Below are positions 18,216-28,700 of a stretch of DNA of 58,270 bases, one piece after another. The notes beneath the pieces were generated by a model that made no database searches, was not told the origin of the DNA, and was given only the letters and a program-made list of their open reading frames with translations. Numbering within the stretch: position 1 is the first letter of the stretch; each line of letters begins with the position of its first letter. The DNA comes from Planctomycetota bacterium. Lineage in GTDB: Bacteria > Planctomycetota > Planctomycetia > Planctomycetales > Planctomycetaceae. The stretch is from positions 66,184 through 124,453 of the forward strand of contig JAHZKX010000068.1 in NCBI GenBank assembly GCA_022600195.1, in the 5' to 3' direction. The position numbers and the translations under genes are program-made.

Positions 18216-18359
18216 TCAGATCAAAATGCTAGAGAGGCATCGGTGCCAGGAATCGACAAAAGACTTTCATGGTGTACTCCTTGGGGCGACTGGGCTTTCG
18301 AGTTCCGAGTTCGTGTTGTCCAGTTTGCTTAACCAGTCAATAGTTGATTCCTGGCATTC

Positions 18360-20489
18360 TTATTTTTTGATTCTTTCCTGCAGCATCACTTCCACAACAA
18401 TGATACCGCGACCTGGAACGCGCACACTGAATTGAGATCCTTCAGGGTGAATTGCCACGCTGGGGAAACTCGTGAGCACTTTCACCGACTCAACCGGCTT
18501 TCCGATATCGATTCGGGGGCGTACATAATTGTGCGAACGATTTTTGATCGCGATGCGAATACGCCCGTTGTCTTGCTCCACAGGCATGAGCGCCACAGCG
18601 TCATCTTCTGAAGTCACTGTGATAGCCTGAGATACGTTTTGTAACGTATTTGCGCAGGCTTTCACGAAACTCCGGGATACCTTGCGATACGTCAAGTGGG
18701 TCCAGTAGCTTCTTGGAGCAGTCATAGTCGAAAATTCACCAAGTGGCGTTTCTTCCTCATCCCTGACCATTTTCACAATACCTTTTTTCACCGCGTTTTT
18801 TACTGTATCTGATTTTGTGTGATAGACGCCACACCATAATTCATCTGGTGGATAAACATCATGAAACTCGAAATCTGCTTTGGGAAGTGCCCCAACTTTT
18901 CGCCCGATGAGTACGACAGGGCCTCCGCGATATTTCATTATCTGAGCGAGTTCTGCTGGAGGAAAGAGATGCGGATTGGGTACCAGGATGGCTCCGTGGG
19001 CCTTTTCTAACGAATTGACATTAACGGTTGACTGAATCGTGGCGCCAGCGCCCATGATCTGATAGAGGAGTCGATGGGTATCCCAGGTGCGCGTTTTAAT
19101 AAAATCTGTCATTTGGGCGCGATACGCTGCGTCAGACCAGACTACGGTGGCACCGTTTGTGCGTTTTGGAGGGAGAGAAAATGCAAGGTCCCAACGTTGC
19201 TCCAACCAATTCCACTCCTCGCGGCTCAAGCCATCGCCGAGACATACCAGAAAACCGTCTCCACTTGGTTGCAGCTTACCATCGGAGCGCATGTGAAAAA
19301 CATTTGGCAGCGCATAAATCTCGCGTTCCAGTACTGTCGGATGGTGATGAATGGCATCCCATTGTTCGACCACATCATGCACGGTTTGTAAATAGATCAG
19401 ACGAGTGTTCGGCACACAAGCGCGTATCAGCATGAGCATTGACAGAAAGTCGTCATGCCGATCGGTTCCTGACAGACGTGGATCCATAGCCAGACTCGCT
19501 GCGACGGTCTCGACGATGATTCCATCCACGCCTGTGGCGGCGATGCGTTGGTAGTCGATCCCATACCGGTATAATGATTCAAATGGCGCCCTGCCCCATG
19601 CGGAATTAATCACCGCTTTCTTTTTTTGGGCATGTAAGGCTGTGACCATTGTAGACCAGAAACGAGCCCAACGCTGGGCATAGAATTCGCTCCATTCCGC
19701 TCGTTTGTGCTTTAGAATCCAGTCTCCACGTGCGGTTAGCCTGGGAACATCATGGCCACATTTCTGAGTAACTACTTCGGGCAAGTTCAGTCCCGGTGTC
19801 TTTGCAAACTGATCGATCATATCATCTGAAAACGATGTATTATGGATAGAACCTGATAACGGACCAAATCCATCCGCACCGTGCCAGCCATCAAATCCGT
19901 AGTCTGAGAGTGTCCTGACCATTTGTTTGGCGAAATAGTCCTCGAAATACGAACCGTCATTCAATCGGGAAAGACAATTCAACGCCCAGACTTTCCCATG
20001 CTTTTTCCAGACATGCAGGACTTCAAGATGATCACTGATCCACTCTCGATGCTCACTGTCGCGAGTGTACTTTGAAAACGAACTAAGATACACCTGCACG
20101 CCACGCTTCTGTAAATTCTGAATTAACGAGCGCAGTTGATGATTGGTCCAGTCCTGGCGTTTGCGTTCGCGATTAAATTCGTGCCCTTCGCGTGAACAAT
20201 ATTCTTTAGGTAAACCAACTTCTTTATCAATCCCGGCATGCGAAAGTACAAAGTCTGGAGAACCAATGAGCAGACAAATTGCTTTCGGCGTAAAACCGGT
20301 CGCCTTGAGATACTGATTAACGCCGAAGTCAGACTGCTGATTATCAAAGGCAATTAACTCAGTCCAGATCCACCGTTCGTGTTTGCGAAGTGATTCGACC
20401 GGTTCTGCAGAAGAAAGCAGTCCGGGTGTGAAGATAAACCAGCCGACAGTGAAGACCAGAATAATTAAACGGGAAATTTGCTGTCGCAT
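18360..20489 (-). CDS. Secreted TIM-barrel glycosidase-like protein, family not recognised
   Basis: 709 residues from ATG 20489, which is preceded by AAAGGACGATTTC on the coding strand and begins a signal peptide ending LLSSA. The frame extends to 20669 but that part would overlap the acyl-CoA synthetase gene, so it is excluded. The N-terminal 380 residues look like a glycoside hydrolase barrel: RKHERWIWTELIAFDNQQ, YGFDGWHGADGFGPLSG (a strand end with acidic residues, like the GH36/GH66 style) and AVINSAWGRAPFESLYRYG. A Rossmann-like middle (GAILVPNPHLFPPAELAQIM) resembles the beta-galactosidase trimerisation/GATase-like fold, and a beta-sandwich ends the protein. No CAZy family can be named with confidence. 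A short reverse intergenic gap of 144 bases separates it from the EF-hand gene, to which it converges. Confidence 0.72.
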   Translation of the reverse strand: MRQQISRLIILVFTVGWFIFTPGLLSSAEPVESLRKHERWIWTELIAFDNQQSDFGVNQYLKATGFTPKAICLLIGSPDFVLSHAGIDKEVGLPKEYCSREGHEFNRERKRQDWTNHQLRSLIQNLQKRGVQVYLSSFSKYTRDSEHREWISDHLEVLHVWKKHGKVWALNCLSRLNDGSYFEDYFAKQMVRTLSDYGFDGWHGADGFGPLSGSIHNTSFSDDMIDQFAKTPGLNLPEVVTQKCGHDVPRLTARGDWILKHKRAEWSEFYAQRWARFWSTMVTALHAQKKKAVINSAWGRAPFESLYRYGIDYQRIAATGVDGIIVETVAASLAMDPRLSGTDRHDDFLSMLMLIRACVPNTRLIYLQTVHDVVEQWDAIHHHPTVLEREIYALPNVFHMRSDGKLQPSGDGFLVCLGDGLSREEWNWLEQRWDLAFSLPPKRTNGATVVWSDAAYRAQMTDFIKTRTWDTHRLLYQIMGAGATIQSTVNVNSLEKAHGAILVPNPHLFPPAELAQIMKYRGGPVVLIGRKVGALPKADFEFHDVYPPDELWCGVYHTKSDTVKNAVKKGIVKMVRDEEETPLGEFSTMTAPRSYWTHLTYRKVSRSFVKACANTLQNVSQAITVTSEDDAVALMPVEQDNGRIRIAIKNRSHNYVRPRIDIGKPVESVKVLTSFPSVAIHPEGSQFSVRVPGRGIIVVEVMLQERIKK

Positions 20490-20545
20490 GAAATCGTCCT
20501 TTGAATGGTTTAACTGCTGGATCGTAGACATCTGTATAAAAATTA

Positions 20546-22042
20546 TTATTCTTGAAACTGCTTTTGGACCGCTGGTTTTGTCACTTTGCCCATTGCATTG
20601 CGGGGCAACTGTTCGAGGGTCATTATGCGTCTGGGAATCTTGTAAGAAGAGAGACGATCCTGGCACCACGCCTGAAGTTCTTCGAGACTAAGCTGTGTTT
20701 CAGGCTGCATTACAGTCGCAATGGCAACCACTTCCCCCCAGGTCTCATCTGGTATTCCGACAATGACGCATTCACAGATATCGGGGTGATCCAGAATCGT
20801 TGATTCGATCTCGAGCGCTGAGAGCTTATAGCCCCCACTTTTAATGATATCAACGCTACTGCGACCCATGATGCGAAAGTATCCTTGTTCCAGTACTGCG
20901 ATGTCGCCGGTACAGAACCAGCCATCCTGAAATGACTCCTGCGTTGCTTCCGGCCGATTCCAGTACTCAAGAAAGACATTGGGGCCGCGGACTTGAATTT
21001 CACCACTCTCGTTTTCAGCGGCTATCTCTTCCCCCTTCTCTGACAAAAGTCTGACCTCAACTCCAGGCAACGGCTGTCCCACATAACCCGGACGTCTTTC
21101 CCCCTCATACGGATTGGAAAGTGCCATTCCAATTTCCGTCATCCCATATCGTTCCAGCAAACTTTGACCCGACAATCTCTTCCAATGTTCATAAACCTGC
21201 GCAGGCAAAGCAGCAGAACCGGAAACCATGAGACGCATTTTTGTAAAGCCTTCCAGAACCTTCGAACGTTTGGGTTCAGGCATTGATTCGAGTGCCTGGA
21301 TCATTTTGATGTAAATCGTAGGAACTGCCATAAAAACGGTAAAGGCCCGGGCACCGACTCTACTGAAAATAGAATCCAGATCGAATCGAGGAAACGACTC
21401 GATCTCTGCCCCCGTCCACAATGCACATGCAACGATGTTGATGACACCGTGAATATGATACAACGGCAGAAACAGTGGAATCCGATCATGGGACTGCCAT
21501 TCCCAGGCTTCGACGAGCGATTCAATCTGTGCTTGAATCGTGTTGTGAGTTGTGACGACTCCCTTGGGTTGACTGGTTGTCCCGCTGGTATACAGGATCA
21601 TCGCGCGACGTGAAGGATCAATTTCCGGTAAATGGTTTTCTGATGCGGTCTGGATATCCTCCACAACGATGATTCGCAAATTAAGTCGATCACACAGTGC
21701 GGTTATCTGTTCTTCGTACTCGCGTGTCGTGACAACGAATGTCGCTTCGGAATTACCAAGAGTATACTCCAGCTCTTTTTCCGTGGCAAAATGGCTTAAC
21801 GGAATAGCAACTCCACCTGCACGCCAGATTCCCCATTGCACCGTGAGATAGTCAATCAGGTGAGGTGCGAGAAAAGCGACGCATTTCTCTTTCAGATCGT
21901 CTTGCGAATCGAGAAAACAGGCAGCCGCACTTGCAGATCGTTCAAGCAGATCGTAATAGGTCAACCGTTGGTCGGCACTCCTAACTGCAATAGAATCATC
22001 ATGTGAAATGGCACGATCAATGATTGGTAATTGTTTCATCAT
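20546..22042 (-). CDS. matB: Malonyl-CoA synthetase-like AMP-forming acyl-CoA ligase
   Basis: 498 residues, ANL superfamily. It would convert malonate, CoA and ATP to malonyl-CoA, AMP and PPi. The P-loop MILYTSGTTSQPKGV is at residues about 148-162, the A5 motif at RYGMTEIGM, and the A8 hinge and C-terminal domain at GYFRIMGRSSVDIIKSGGYK. The block SNPYEGERRPGYVGQPLPGV after A5 and the LPLYHIHGVIN motif are characteristic of the MatB/ACSF3 malonate branch rather than acetyl- or long-chain ligases. The invariant catalytic Lys near the end is in NAMGKVTKP. Specificity is supported independently by context: the two upstream genes encode a malonate carrier (gap 58 bases to madM). A methylmalonate activity is possible, as MatB enzymes accept it. 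Confidence 0.85.
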   Translation of the reverse strand: MMKQLPIIDRAISHDDSIAVRSADQRLTYYDLLERSASAAACFLDSQDDLKEKCVAFLAPHLIDYLTVQWGIWRAGGVAIPLSHFATEKELEYTLGNSEATFVVTTREYEEQITALCDRLNLRIIVVEDIQTASENHLPEIDPSRRAMILYTSGTTSQPKGVVTTHNTIQAQIESLVEAWEWQSHDRIPLFLPLYHIHGVINIVACALWTGAEIESFPRFDLDSIFSRVGARAFTVFMAVPTIYIKMIQALESMPEPKRSKVLEGFTKMRLMVSGSAALPAQVYEHWKRLSGQSLLERYGMTEIGMALSNPYEGERRPGYVGQPLPGVEVRLLSEKGEEIAAENESGEIQVRGPNVFLEYWNRPEATQESFQDGWFCTGDIAVLEQGYFRIMGRSSVDIIKSGGYKLSALEIESTILDHPDICECVIVGIPDETWGEVVAIATVMQPETQLSLEELQAWCQDRLSSYKIPRRIMTLEQLPRNAMGKVTKPAVQKQFQE

Positions 22043-22100
22043 TTGTTCCCTGTCACCGTGAATCCATTTTATATTCTACAGTTTTTTTAAATATCATGCC

Positions 22101-22874
22101 TTATCCAACAATGATATTCATTACAACAAAGATTACAGAAGGCCCGAGCAGGCATCCCAGACCGGTATAAAAAGTAGCTGCCATGGCCCCATAGGGAACA
22201 AGACGTTCATCCGTTGCTGCCAACCCTCCTGCGACTCCGCTTGTTGTTCCCATCAGTCCACCAAAAATCATTGCGGAGCGTGGGTTGTCGAGACCGATGC
22301 TTTTTGCCACAAAAGGTGTCATAATCATGACTAGAATGGATTTGACCAATCCAGCGGCCACACTTAAAGCAATGATTTCACTTGAGGCCCCGAGAGCGGA
22401 ACCCGTTACCGGTCCCACAATGTATGTCGCGGCTCCCCCACCAATGGTTGTCATGCTGACAGCGTCTCGATAGCCGAAGGCATAGGCGACCAGTGCACCG
22501 ACAAAAAATGAAAGGAGTACTCCCGCCAGCAGAGCGACAACACCACTCAAACCGGTTTTCGTAAATTCATTCAGGCGCACTCCAAATGCGGTTGCCACGA
22601 TGGCCAAATCTCGCAACATGGCTCCCCCCATCAGACCAATTCCTGAAAGGCATGCGATATCCGCGATACCCTTCTCGCCTCCTGTAATAGCACCACCTGC
22701 ATAGGCGAGTAGAAGTCCGAAGAGGATGGCAATCGCCGAGCCATGTATGCGACCCTTTGTGATTCGACTTGAAATGAGATAGGAAACCCACACCATGATA
22801 CCCACCAGTGAAAATGCCGTCACCAGTGAGTATTTTGACAAGACCGATTCCAATGATTCCCAGATTTCCATCAT
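22101..22874 (-). CDS. madM: Malonate carrier subunit MadM
   Basis: 257 residues with about eight hydrophobic segments; integral inner-membrane protein. The Gly-rich stretches GGAITGGEKGIADIACLSG, TTIGGGAATYIVGPVTGSA and FGGLMGTTSGVAGGLAATDE are those of MadM, the larger subunit of the two-component sodium-coupled malonate carrier known from Malonomonas rubra (MadLM) and the mdc clusters of other bacteria. Its start codon overlaps the stop of madL as ATGA, so the two subunits are translationally coupled in the usual order. The ligase gene follows after 58 bases. Confidence 0.9.
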   Translation of the reverse strand: MMEIWESLESVLSKYSLVTAFSLVGIMVWVSYLISSRITKGRIHGSAIAILFGLLLAYAGGAITGGEKGIADIACLSGIGLMGGAMLRDLAIVATAFGVRLNEFTKTGLSGVVALLAGVLLSFFVGALVAYAFGYRDAVSMTTIGGGAATYIVGPVTGSALGASSEIIALSVAAGLVKSILVMIMTPFVAKSIGLDNPRSAMIFGGLMGTTSGVAGGLAATDERLVPYGAMAATFYTGLGCLLGPSVIFVVMNIIVG

Positions 22875-23272
22875 TCTTCGCCGCCATCGGAATTAGTCTG
22901 TTCGACAGGGTCGAAGTCCGCAGATCCAAGTCGACTGATTAAAGGAACCAATGCAAAGCTGATGGCAACCACGAGGGCACCTGCAATGATGGCGGCAGGA
23001 CCACCGGTAATGGCGGCTCGTACGTTTTGACTGGCGGCCATGGCTACGACAATCGGAATATAGATTGAACTCCAGAACAGAATTCCATTTCGTGATGGTT
23101 GCGGCATATGGCCTGACTGGTGCAATTTTTCTGCAACGACAATCAGCATCAACATGGCAATTCCCACGCCACCGACGTTTGCATCAATGCCAATTACGAT
23201 TCCCAAGAGTTTTCCCAATAAAAGCCCCGTCAATAAACAAATCGAAAGCAGAGCCGTTCCGTATATCGCCAT
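22871..23272 (-). CDS. madL: Malonate carrier subunit MadL
   Basis: 133 residues, four hydrophobic segments and a charged acidic tail. MadL features are LLGIVIGIDANVGGVGIAML and the IYIPIVVAMAASQNVRAA block. It pairs with MadM to import malonate. First gene of the madL-madM-matB-like operon; the promoter must lie in the AT-rich stretch just above 23273, where I see no clear hexamers. No malonyl-CoA decarboxylase, malonate decarboxylase (mdc/mad) subunits or GntR-type MatR regulator occur in the window, so the fate of the malonyl-CoA is open. Confidence 0.9.
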   Translation of the reverse strand: MAIYGTALLSICLLTGLLLGKLLGIVIGIDANVGGVGIAMLMLIVVAEKLHQSGHMPQPSRNGILFWSSIYIPIVVAMAASQNVRAAITGGPAAIIAGALVVAISFALVPLISRLGSADFDPVEQTNSDGGEE

Positions 23273-23508
23273 ACCTGTTCCTAACCATTGTCATTCAATT
23301 TAATACAACTCATGAGTCTGACAGTTTGAGAGGAACTTAGATTACTCTCGTTTGATACTACCTGATCTGAGACTGCGCCGAAGTGCCCCAACGGCCCATC
23401 AATCATCATAGTCACTATCTTATGCAATGACTTGATTGAGTGCGATACTCACGTAAACTTAATTCTCAATCGTGCTCACCTGGGAGTAACCAGCTTTTAT
23501 TTGATCGA

Positions 23509-23700
23509 CTATTGATCTTCATTGATACAAAAGCAATAGGCGATGACTTAGCATAACAAACGAGCAGAGGTAAATTCGTTGACCTGTTTTCCAGATTGGA
23601 GAACAGTTTCGACAATATCTGCGCCAATCAGTTGGCAGTCCGGATGAGAGCGCAGTAAAGCTCTGAGATACGATAGAGCCTGAAAGGCCTCCCCAATGAA
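23509..23700 (-). pseudogene. Decayed gene fragment, possibly ureohydrolase-like C-terminus
   Basis: Inside a 598-base stretch without an intact gene, one minus-strand frame between stops at 23701 and 23548 reads like a protein: YLRALLRSHPDCQLIGADIV followed by ETVLQSGKQVNEFTSARLLC. Past the TAA at 23548-23550 the same frame continues as VIAYCFCINEDQ to a TAG at 23509. The pattern 'LIGADIVE ... TSARLLC(K)VIAYCF' resembles the C-terminus of arginase/agmatinase-type ureohydrolases, with the internal TAA where a Lys would be expected. No start codon or intact N-terminal metal-binding motif is present upstream. I read it as the remnant of a deleted gene; the family call is tentative. The remainder of 23273-23870 shows nothing else. 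Confidence 0.35.
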
Positions 23701-23870
23701 CTAGTACCGGACAGATCCGCACACCATACCGAAAAAGAGGATCTTTCCAGTTTGTTCCTAAGCGATGATTGGCAATTTTTTAATAGGGGCCACTTGCTGT
23801 AACCAATTTCGAGGTCTACCTCCAATTGTATTGAAGATTCGTAACCTTGAGAAAATCGCTCATAAAGACC

Positions 23871-25523
23871 TTATGAAATTAAACCTCGTGAGAAAAATTC
23901 TTCGAAATAGGTCGAAACCATCGACAATTCAGGAGGTTCACAACGGAAAGCGATGTGCCCATCCGGCCGTATGACAAATAGAGTTGGATCAATGACACCG
24001 AATCGTGCGTGAGCATCGCCGTCGACGTCATGCAAGCATTTATCTAAAATTGGCGAATCCGTAAATGTATCCGGAGGTGGGACAGTGGAGATAATCCAAA
24101 ATGTACCGACTGATTGCATGATTGTTTCAAATTCGTCTCGTTCGGGAAGCTTCCATTGATCCGCTACCATCCATAACAGAACATGGCCTGCTGACTGAAC
24201 GAGTTGATTGAGCCGAGTTTCTTCATTATTTCCAATTTCATAAAGTGGGCCGGCGTCAGGAATCCGATCACCGGGAAGTAAACCTATCCACGCTTTTTTC
24301 GCTTCGTCACCTTCAGCATGATAGCCTTTTACAATGGGGCTGTCGCGATAATGAAAGTCTAATTCGGATTCGGCACGTGCAATCTGATTTTGTCCGCGTG
24401 AAGAATAAAGCATGGCACAAAAAGTACGCTTCACTCTTTCGACCGCCGCTCGTTCGTTGGGAATATCGCGAAGGGCTTCTGCTGCATCACCACTGGCTCC
24501 TACTGCGGCAGCCACCGGTCGACGCTCGTGTTCGTAACTGTCGAGCAATCTCCCTGATGCATTCCCGCTTGCGACAAGTGCCAGCTTCCAACCTAAATTG
24601 AACGCGTCTTGAATTCCCATATTCATGCCATGACCTTCAATGGGACTGCATGCATGCGCGGCATCACCAGACAGCAACACACGGCCTGATCTGTAATGTG
24701 CACTCAATTGGTAATGTGCGTGGTATAACATCGGTTTATCTGGATCGACCAGGGAGGCACCGGCGGAAAGTAAATTGAGCCCCCGGTTAATACTGGCAAG
24801 AATCTCTTCGGGTTCAGTACCATCTTCAGCACGAAAATATATACGCCAGCGTCCTGCTGAAAGTGGAACGGGGTTTAATACGGGATTTTCAAGCTGAATA
24901 GCCGCCATATCCTTTGCATGCTTCCAATTTTGCAAATGCCCGTCAATTACTCCCCATTGCACTGGATAGCGATGCCCGGCGACGTCGATCCCAATTGCTT
25001 CGCGAACCTTACTGTGTATGCCATCCGCGCCTACTAACCATTCAGATGTGACAGTGTGCTGAGTTCCATCGGTGGCGCGCAAGCATGCTGTTACAGTTGC
25101 ATCATTTTGTTCCAGCCTGCTTAGTTCCCAGCCTCGTGTTACTGATCCTCCGAGTTGCATCAGTCGATCAGTCAGAATCTCCTCTGTTTCATTCTCAGAT
25201 AGATTGAGATCATAGGGATGCCGGCAGTCTAAACTATCAAATAACACTTGCGCGATTTGCTCTCCGTACGCGAAGAGATTAAATCCACGCATAATTTGAC
25301 CACGATTACGAAAGTGATCCAGAATCTGCATCGATTCGAAGATTTCCAGCGACCTGCTATGAATGACCGTGGCCCTGTCTAACGGGAGCGGGTTAGGCCG
25401 TTTGTCAATCAACAGGCAATCGATCTTTCTTCGGGCCAGTTCGATAGCCAGTGACAAGCCGGTAGGACCTGCCCCGACAATTAAAACAGGGGATTTTTGG
25501 GGAAGATCGGTTTTTGTTTTCAC
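23871..25523 (-). CDS. FAD-dependent aromatic-ring-type monooxygenase
   Basis: 550 residues of the class A flavoprotein monooxygenase family (PheA/TfdB, MhpA-like). The dinucleotide motif VLIVGAGPTGLSLAIELARR is at residues about 13-32, the DG motif is at WLVGADGIHSKVREAIGID, and the GD motif is at GRVLLSGDAAHACSPIEGHG with MNMGIQDAFNLGWKLA. The last 130 residues form the thioredoxin-like C-terminal domain typical of phenol hydroxylase relatives, which lacks redox cysteines. It would hydroxylate an aromatic or polyketide-like substrate with NAD(P)H and oxygen. It is the only such gene here and no ring-cleavage genes are nearby; the malonate operon lies downstream on the same strand but 598 bases away, so a link is not supported. 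Confidence 0.87.
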   Translation of the reverse strand: MKTKTDLPQKSPVLIVGAGPTGLSLAIELARRKIDCLLIDKRPNPLPLDRATVIHSRSLEIFESMQILDHFRNRGQIMRGFNLFAYGEQIAQVLFDSLDCRHPYDLNLSENETEEILTDRLMQLGGSVTRGWELSRLEQNDATVTACLRATDGTQHTVTSEWLVGADGIHSKVREAIGIDVAGHRYPVQWGVIDGHLQNWKHAKDMAAIQLENPVLNPVPLSAGRWRIYFRAEDGTEPEEILASINRGLNLLSAGASLVDPDKPMLYHAHYQLSAHYRSGRVLLSGDAAHACSPIEGHGMNMGIQDAFNLGWKLALVASGNASGRLLDSYEHERRPVAAAVGASGDAAEALRDIPNERAAVERVKRTFCAMLYSSRGQNQIARAESELDFHYRDSPIVKGYHAEGDEAKKAWIGLLPGDRIPDAGPLYEIGNNEETRLNQLVQSAGHVLLWMVADQWKLPERDEFETIMQSVGTFWIISTVPPPDTFTDSPILDKCLHDVDGDAHARFGVIDPTLFVIRPDGHIAFRCEPPELSMVSTYFEEFFSRGLIS

Positions 25524-25794
25524 AATTTGAAACTCCGGTCGGATTAAATCGACAGTTCAATGCGTCAAGATTCGACTAATAGATTAACTGACTCTTTGAG
25601 TGAGGCAAGTGTATATACAATTCGAAGTATTGACATTGATTAAGTCTATTTTATCAGCTCACAATAGATATAGGACCGCTTTTTTACTTCTGTCCCTGTT
25701 ATATATCTACACTAGAATACAAGTCGAGTCTTCTTTAATATGAGATTATCACAATTACGTTGCCCACACATCGAGAATCTGGGAGCCCCCGCAG

Positions 25795-28700
25795 ATGAAG
25801 GTTGCCTCTATAAAATATCGTTTATTTGCTTTCTGGCTAATTACTTGTTTGCTTGGGTCACTTATCCAATCTGTTAACGCGCAACAACAGCCGACGAGTC
25901 AATTGGAACAACAACTCACACAGGCGAATATCGGACAACTGGTAGAGGAAACCCATCGACGTGGGGATCCAAAACGGGGTGCCCTGGTCTTTTACAAGTC
26001 GGTTGCTGCTTGTATTAAATGCCACGATAGCGGTAAGGGTGCATCTCCTCTGGGGCCTGATCTAACGAAAGCAGAGAAAACACTCACCGATGAATATCTC
26101 GTCGAATCGATTCTTTCACCTTCAAAAAAGATTAAAAAGGGATTCGAGACAGTCACGATTGTCACTACCGACGGAAAGCTGGTTTCCGGTCTAGTGGCCG
26201 AGGATCGAAACGATGCACTCGTCTTACGTGATGCGGCGAATTTGGAAAAAGAAATCGTTTTACAAAAGAAAGACATTGACGAAAAAACACTTGGCAAGAA
26301 ATCAATGATGCCCGAAGGACTGGTGGCCACGTTAAACAATCAGGGAGAGTTCTATGATCTGGCCAGTTATGTTTTTGAAATCGCGCGAGGCGGTCCGCAG
26401 CGCGCTGCGGAACTGAAGCCGTCGGCTGAAACGTTGATTGTGAAGGACGATACCAAAAATCTGGATCATGCAGGAATTCTGCGTCGATTGAACCAACGGG
26501 ATTTTGAATCAGGGAAACGTATTTTTCAAGGACTGTGCAAGAACTGTCACGGCGTGGATGGCAACAAGCCGTCTCTTCCCACAGCCCGCGCGTTTGGCTC
26601 TCAGCCTCTGAAATTTGGAGCAGATCCCTACAAAATGTTTCTCACGCTCTCAAAAGGGAATGGCTTAATGGGGCCAATGCAGCACCTGAGCCCCAAAGAG
26701 CGTTATCAGGTTGTACATTTTATCCGTGAAGAATTCATGAAACCCAACAATCCGACTTATGCGATTGTGACGCCCGAATATTTGAAAGGCCTGCCGAAAG
26801 GAACCGAGTCGGGTGAATTCGATCTCAACATCGAACGCGATTTTGGACCGGCATTGGCTTCACAGCTGGGGTGGATCACGACCAGTGCCTTAACCATCAA
26901 ACTAGGGGACAGGACAACCATTTCGTATGATCTGCACACGATGAATCAGACAGGGGTCTGGATCAATGGTTTTCTCAATTTAAAAGCGACTCAACATATT
27001 CGTGGCCGGGGTGAAGGCGTGCCTCAACCAGAGGGAAAGGTTCTGGAAGGCCTGGCAGGATGGCAATGGGGACATGATGGGACGCTGGATTATTCGCGAA
27101 AAGATTTACTTCCTCGCGGACCACTCCCCAAAAAATGGTTCAACTACAAAGGTCACTATCTGCATGGCAAACAACTGATACTCTCTTATGAAATTGATGG
27201 CCGTAAGATTCTTGAATTACCTCAGGTAATTGACGGAAAATTTGCAGTGCGTCATACATTACGTATCGAGCCCGGAAAAGCATTGATTCTCGCAACGGCA
27301 ACGCCCTCAGACACACAATCGAGCTTTACTGGTGTAATTTCTCTCGACAAAAACGTTCCCGGTAGAAGACAAGGGCCCGCTACCAATTCGATCGCTCTGA
27401 GCGGCCGACGAACAAAAGAATTATTTCAGACAAAGGCAACCCCTCTCGATTCCTTTACCGCATCGTCGGTCATCGGCGATACAAGCGGGATGACATGGAA
27501 GCCCGATGATCAACAACGTCTCGTTTTGAATATTCCCGCTGATGACAAACCAAGATTAATCGATATCATCTGTTTCGCAGGAACTGAGAAAACGGATATC
27601 AAAACTCTAGCGACTCTGGTAAAACAATTTAAAAGCGAAAAAATTGTCGATCCTAAATCATTGATCAAGGGTGGATCATCCAACTGGCCTGAAACGTTCA
27701 AAACCGTGGGCTACCCAGGATTGGAACATGGTGCGTATGCTCTGGATACGATTACCATACCCGAATCGACGCCGTGGAATACATGGTTTCGTACCTCGGC
27801 TCTTGATTTCTTTCCCGATGGTCGCATGGTTGTCTCCACGCATGGGGGGGACATCTGGATTGTTTCCGGAATTGACAAAGACCTGTTGAATCTGAAATGG
27901 AAGCGCTTTGCTGGCGGACTGTATGAACCCTTTGGTGTGAAGGTTGTGGATGGTTTGATTTATGTGACCTGCAAAGATCGTTTGACGCGTCTGCATGATC
28001 TCAATAACGATGGTGAAGCCGACTTCTATGAAAGTTTTTGGGCGGATACCGATGTCTCTCGTTTTTTTCATGCGTTCAATTTTGATTTGCACACCGATAC
28101 CGCGGGCAACTTTTATTATGCGAAATGTGGTCAATATACCAGTTATGCTTTGCCTGGTTCCGTCATGAAAATATCGCCGGACGGAAAAACGAGCGAAGTG
28201 TACTGTACCGGGTTCCGGACTCCTAATGGCATGGGTATTCTGCCAGACAGCCGTTTAACCGTCAGTGATAATCAGGGCAGCTGGATGCCGGCTTCCAAAA
28301 TTAGTCTGGTGAAAAAGGGTGGTTTTTATGGGTATGTGCAAACACACTCGGGTGGAAAAAACTGGGCACCGGACGGCGGTCGCATTGATCATACAAAAGT
28401 GGTGCCGCCGAAATCGTTTGATCAACCTCTGATCTGGATGCCGCAACATGTAGATAATTCAGCCGGAGGTCAATTGTGGATTGATGATCCGCGCTGGGGT
28501 CCGCTTTCGGGTCGGTTACTGCACACCAGCTTTGGAAAAGGCTGGATGTTTTATCTGATGTTGCAGGAATTCGACGAAATCAATCAGGCAGCGATTATCA
28601 AACTGCCCTTCGATTTCAGTGCGGGAATTCAGAGAGCACGTGTGAACCCGGCCGACGGTCAGGTTTATGCGGTCGGCCTGGATGGCTGGAATGGCGGGGG

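Noticed and set aside
18360-20669. Longer version of the barrel protein beginning at 20669
   Set aside because: The extra 60 residues overlap the synthetase gene and lack a signal peptide; ATG 20489 has both ribosome site and signal.
23871-25523. Functional link between the flavin monooxygenase and the malonate operon
   Set aside because: 598 bases including a decayed gene separate them, and no ring-cleavage genes connect the two pathways.
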